A stretch of 8,299 nt of DNA, taken from Oscillospiraceae bacterium (GTDB lineage: Bacteria > Bacillota > Clostridia > Oscillospirales > Ruminococcaceae). The stretch spans positions 1 to 8,299 of the forward strand of contig JAGAEK010000043.1 of assembly GCA_017828835.1 (NCBI GenBank). Direction: 5' to 3'. Numbering within the stretch: the stretch's first letter is position 1; each line of letters starts with the position of its first letter. The notes below the pieces were generated by a model. The model was not told the origin of the DNA. It was given only the letters and a program-made list of their open reading frames with translations, and made no database searches. Below, piece by piece: positions 6,902 to 8,299 of the stretch. Position numbers and translations under genes: made by a program.

Positions 6902-6923
6902 TCATAACCGTTCGTTTTATTTT
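6888..6923 (+). terminator. Rho-independent terminator overlapping the stop of the CoiA-like gene
   Basis: A perfect 11-bp stem CGAACGGTTAT (6888-6898) / ATAACCGTTCG (6904-6914) closes a 5-base loop TGATC and is followed by TTTTATTTT. The stop codon TGA (6899-6901) lies inside the loop, and the 5' arm encodes the last residues Ala-Asn-Gly-Tyr. It is a strong terminator separating the gene from the fucosidase promoter. Confidence 0.9.
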
Positions 6924-6934
6924 GGGAGGGAACA

Positions 6935-6949
6935 AAACGGCCGCCGTTT
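6935..6949 (+). promoter_or_regulatory. Possible operator: inverted repeat upstream of the fucosidase promoter
   Basis: AAACGG-CCG-CCGTTT is a perfect 6-bp inverted repeat with a 3-base centre, ending 4 bp before the -35 box at 6954. Its position suits a regulator site (repressor or activator), and its AAACG half-sites recall LacI-family operators, a common type of control for sugar genes. No regulator gene is present, so this is speculative. Confidence 0.25.
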
Positions 6950-6953
6950 ACGC

Positions 6954-6982
6954 TTGACAGTATTTACGGCGTTTGATAGAAT
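6954..6982 (+). promoter_or_regulatory. Strong sigma-A promoter of the fucosidase gene
   Basis: A perfect TTGACA (6954-6959) is followed, 17 bp on, by TAGAAT (6977-6982, five of six). A TG at 6974-6975 makes an extended -10 (TGATAGAAT). Transcription would start near 6989 and give a leader of about 34 nt carrying AAGGGAG at 7008-7014. Any in-frame start at 6954 or 6981 lies inside the promoter and would not be in the mRNA. Confidence 0.8.
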
Positions 6983-7022
6983 GAAAACGGAAGCAAAAAA
7001 CACGGAAAAGGGAGAAACGATC

Positions 7023-8192
7023 ATGAATTTTCTTTCAAAATCGGAATATGAGGCGTCGCTCGCCGCAACACGCGATGAGCGAATGACCTGGTGGCGCGAG
7101 GCGAGGTTCGGAATGTTCGTACATTACGGACTTTATTCTGTGCGCGGGCGTATGGAATGGGCGATGGCGCTTGAAAACTATGACGTTGCGGATTATGAAA
7201 AATACGCGGATAAGTTTGCGCCGAAACCGGGTGCGGCGAGGGAATGGGCGGCACTTGCAAAAAATGCGGGATGTAAGTATATGGTGCTGACGACCCGCCA
7301 CCACGAAGGATTTTCTCTTTGGGATTCGAAGGTAAACCCTTATAACAGCGTGAATTACGGGCCTCATCGCGATATAGTGAAAGAGTTCGTCGACGCCTGT
7401 CGGGAATTCCGTCTAGGCATCGGCTTTTACACCTCGGTTATGGATTGGCGTCATCCCGACGGACGCGATTGTGCGACAGATCCGGAGGCGCGGAAGCGTT
7501 ATAACGACTATCTTCTTGCGCTGAATACGGAACTGCTCACGAACTACGGCAAGATCGATATTCTTTGGTACGACGTGCCGGCGCCGCTGGAGAGCTACGA
7601 GGGCTGGGATTCTCTGCGCCGCAATCAGATACTGCGGTCGATCCAGCCGCATATCATAATAAACAACCGTTCTCTGCTCGACGAGGATTTCGGGACGCCG
7701 GAAGGCGAAATAAAGCCGTCGGAAAGAGATTGGGAAGCGTGTATGACGTGGAACGATCTGAGTTGGGGGTATGTGGATTCCGCGCAGGCGGCGCCCTACG
7801 GCTACAACGCGCAGCGTATTTTAAAGATGCTTTGGCGGGTAACTGCGAGCCGCGGCAATCTGCTTTTGAATATCGGACCGGCGCCGGACGGCTCGGTGCC
7901 GGCGGAGGCAGTCGGACCTCTGACGAAGGTCGGACAGTGGCTTGAAGAAAACGGCGACGCGGTCTACGGACTGCGCGACGGCTCGTCGGACGCGAATTTC
8001 TGGATACGCGGGACGACGCGAAGAAAGAATCACGTCTGGGTGTGGAACTGGATATGGCCGGACGACGGCGAATTCACGCTCGGCGGCTACAAAACGAAGC
8101 TGTTGGAAGCGCGTCTGCCGGCGACGGGCGAGAGCTTGCCGTTCGAACAGGATAAGGCGCGGCTGACGGTGAAAGGGTTGCCGAAGAATTAA
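7023..8192 (+). CDS. Alpha-L-fucosidase, GH29 (C-terminus apparently cut short)
   Basis: A 389-aa GH29 enzyme that removes alpha-linked L-fucose from glycans by a retaining mechanism. It has no signal peptide, so it likely acts on imported oligosaccharides in the cytoplasm. Start ATG 7023 is chosen because AAGGGAG sits 8 bases upstream and the promoter lies just before. Family motifs: RFGMFVHYGLYS (28-39), HHEGFSLWDS (93-102), DILWYD with probable nucleophile Asp184, DWEACMTWND with Glu238 as acid/base candidate, WGY (248-250), LLNIGPAPDGS (281-291). The barrel is complete and a beta-sandwich tail begins (FTLGGYKTKLLEARLPATG). The protein stops at GLPKN, whereas relatives I recall continue some 15-25 residues in the manner of APD...VI.LE. 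The sequence right after the stop looks unrelated, so the end may be artificial or broken. The gene has a GC-rich codon style, its own promoter and no visible operon partner. Confidence 0.9.
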   Translation: MNFLSKSEYEASLAATRDERMTWWREARFGMFVHYGLYSVRGRMEWAMALENYDVADYEKYADKFAPKPGAAREWAALAKNAGCKYMVLTTRHHEGFSLWDSKVNPYNSVNYGPHRDIVKEFVDACREFRLGIGFYTSVMDWRHPDGRDCATDPEARKRYNDYLLALNTELLTNYGKIDILWYDVPAPLESYEGWDSLRRNQILRSIQPHIIINNRSLLDEDFGTPEGEIKPSERDWEACMTWNDLSWGYVDSAQAAPYGYNAQRILKMLWRVTASRGNLLLNIGPAPDGSVPAEAVGPLTKVGQWLEENGDAVYGLRDGSSDANFWIRGTTRRKNHVWVWNWIWPDDGEFTLGGYKTKLLEARLPATGESLPFEQDKARLTVKGLPKN

Positions 8193-8200
8193 AGTGGCAC

Positions 8201-8299
8201 ATGGACAATCAGAAGATTGATACCGCCAACGGTCCTGCCCTTACCGATCTTGTTCTCGCCCAGAGGGAAAGATGCAAGACCTTAAAGGAAATGGCCGAA
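8201..8299 (+). CDS. gltX: Glutamyl-tRNA synthetase-like fragment, cut by window end
   Basis: From ATG 8201 an open frame of 33 codons runs to the edge: MDNQKIDTANGPALTDLV, then a stretch ending QRERCKTLKEMAE. From memory this matches the anticodon-binding part of proteobacterial GltX (W-H-M...I-D-T...N-G-P-A-L...E-R-C-K-T-L-K-E-M-A). That lies well inside the roughly 470-residue enzyme, so ATG 8201 is not a true start. The frame is open upstream to 8156, and EELKWH just before the ATG also fits GltX. So this is an internal piece of a gltX gene with its 5' two thirds missing, joined to the end of the fucosidase. There is no ribosome site. Either the assembly is chimeric here or a recombination event left a gene remnant. 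The identity rests on a short stretch and needs a protein search. Confidence 0.5.
   Translation, partial: MDNQKIDTANGPALTDLVLAQRERCKTLKEMAE

Noticed and set aside
7565..7945. A 126-codon plus-strand frame inside the fucosidase gene
   Set aside because: It is an alternate frame of GC-rich GH29 coding sequence with no ribosome site or recognisable domain.

Overview
The window looks like chromosome of an anaerobic gut-type Firmicute (Clostridia, probably Oscillospirales/Ruminococcaceae-like). This is inferred from the MKK...FAGCG lipoprotein signals, strong AGGAGG-type ribosome sites, consensus sigma-A promoters and moderate GC content. No marker gene fixes the taxon. The odd length and the broken genes at both edges would fit a short metagenomic contig.

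Layout. Positions 1-4836 (minus strand) hold a tandem family of large secreted lipoproteins. There are two complete paralogs (780 and 788 aa) and the first 20 codons of a third, separated by only 29 and 35 bp and apparently read as one operon from a promoter near 4884-4912. Each has a lipoprotein signal, a Ser-rich tether, an alpha-glucuronidase/GH20-type N-terminal fold, a barrel-like core resembling DUF4838 and a helical tail. They are most likely surface carbohydrate-active or carbohydrate-binding proteins, but their chemistry cannot be read from the sequence. A 240-bp divergent promoter region follows, then a cyclophilin-type peptidyl-prolyl isomerase (plus strand), then tRNA-Thr(TGT) and tRNA-Tyr(GTA), closed by a strong terminator.

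The right part holds two more plus-strand genes. The first is a CoiA-like predicted nuclease (309 aa) insulated between two rho-independent terminators, with AT-richer, less biased codons than its neighbours; it may be a transferred cassette next to the tRNAs. The second is a cytoplasmic GH29 alpha-L-fucosidase with its own near-perfect promoter and a start at 7023. The fucosidase stops about 15-25 residues before its family's usual end. Directly after it comes an in-frame sequence resembling the anticodon-binding region of a proteobacterial-type glutamyl-tRNA synthetase, cut by the window edge. That junction is either an assembly chimera or a recombination scar and is the oddest point of the window.

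Together the lipoprotein array and the fucosidase suggest a glycan-foraging lifestyle: recognition or processing outside the cell and fucose release inside it. They are separate transcription units on opposite strands, with no shared regulator visible. No CRISPR array, insertion sequence, integrase or origin was seen.
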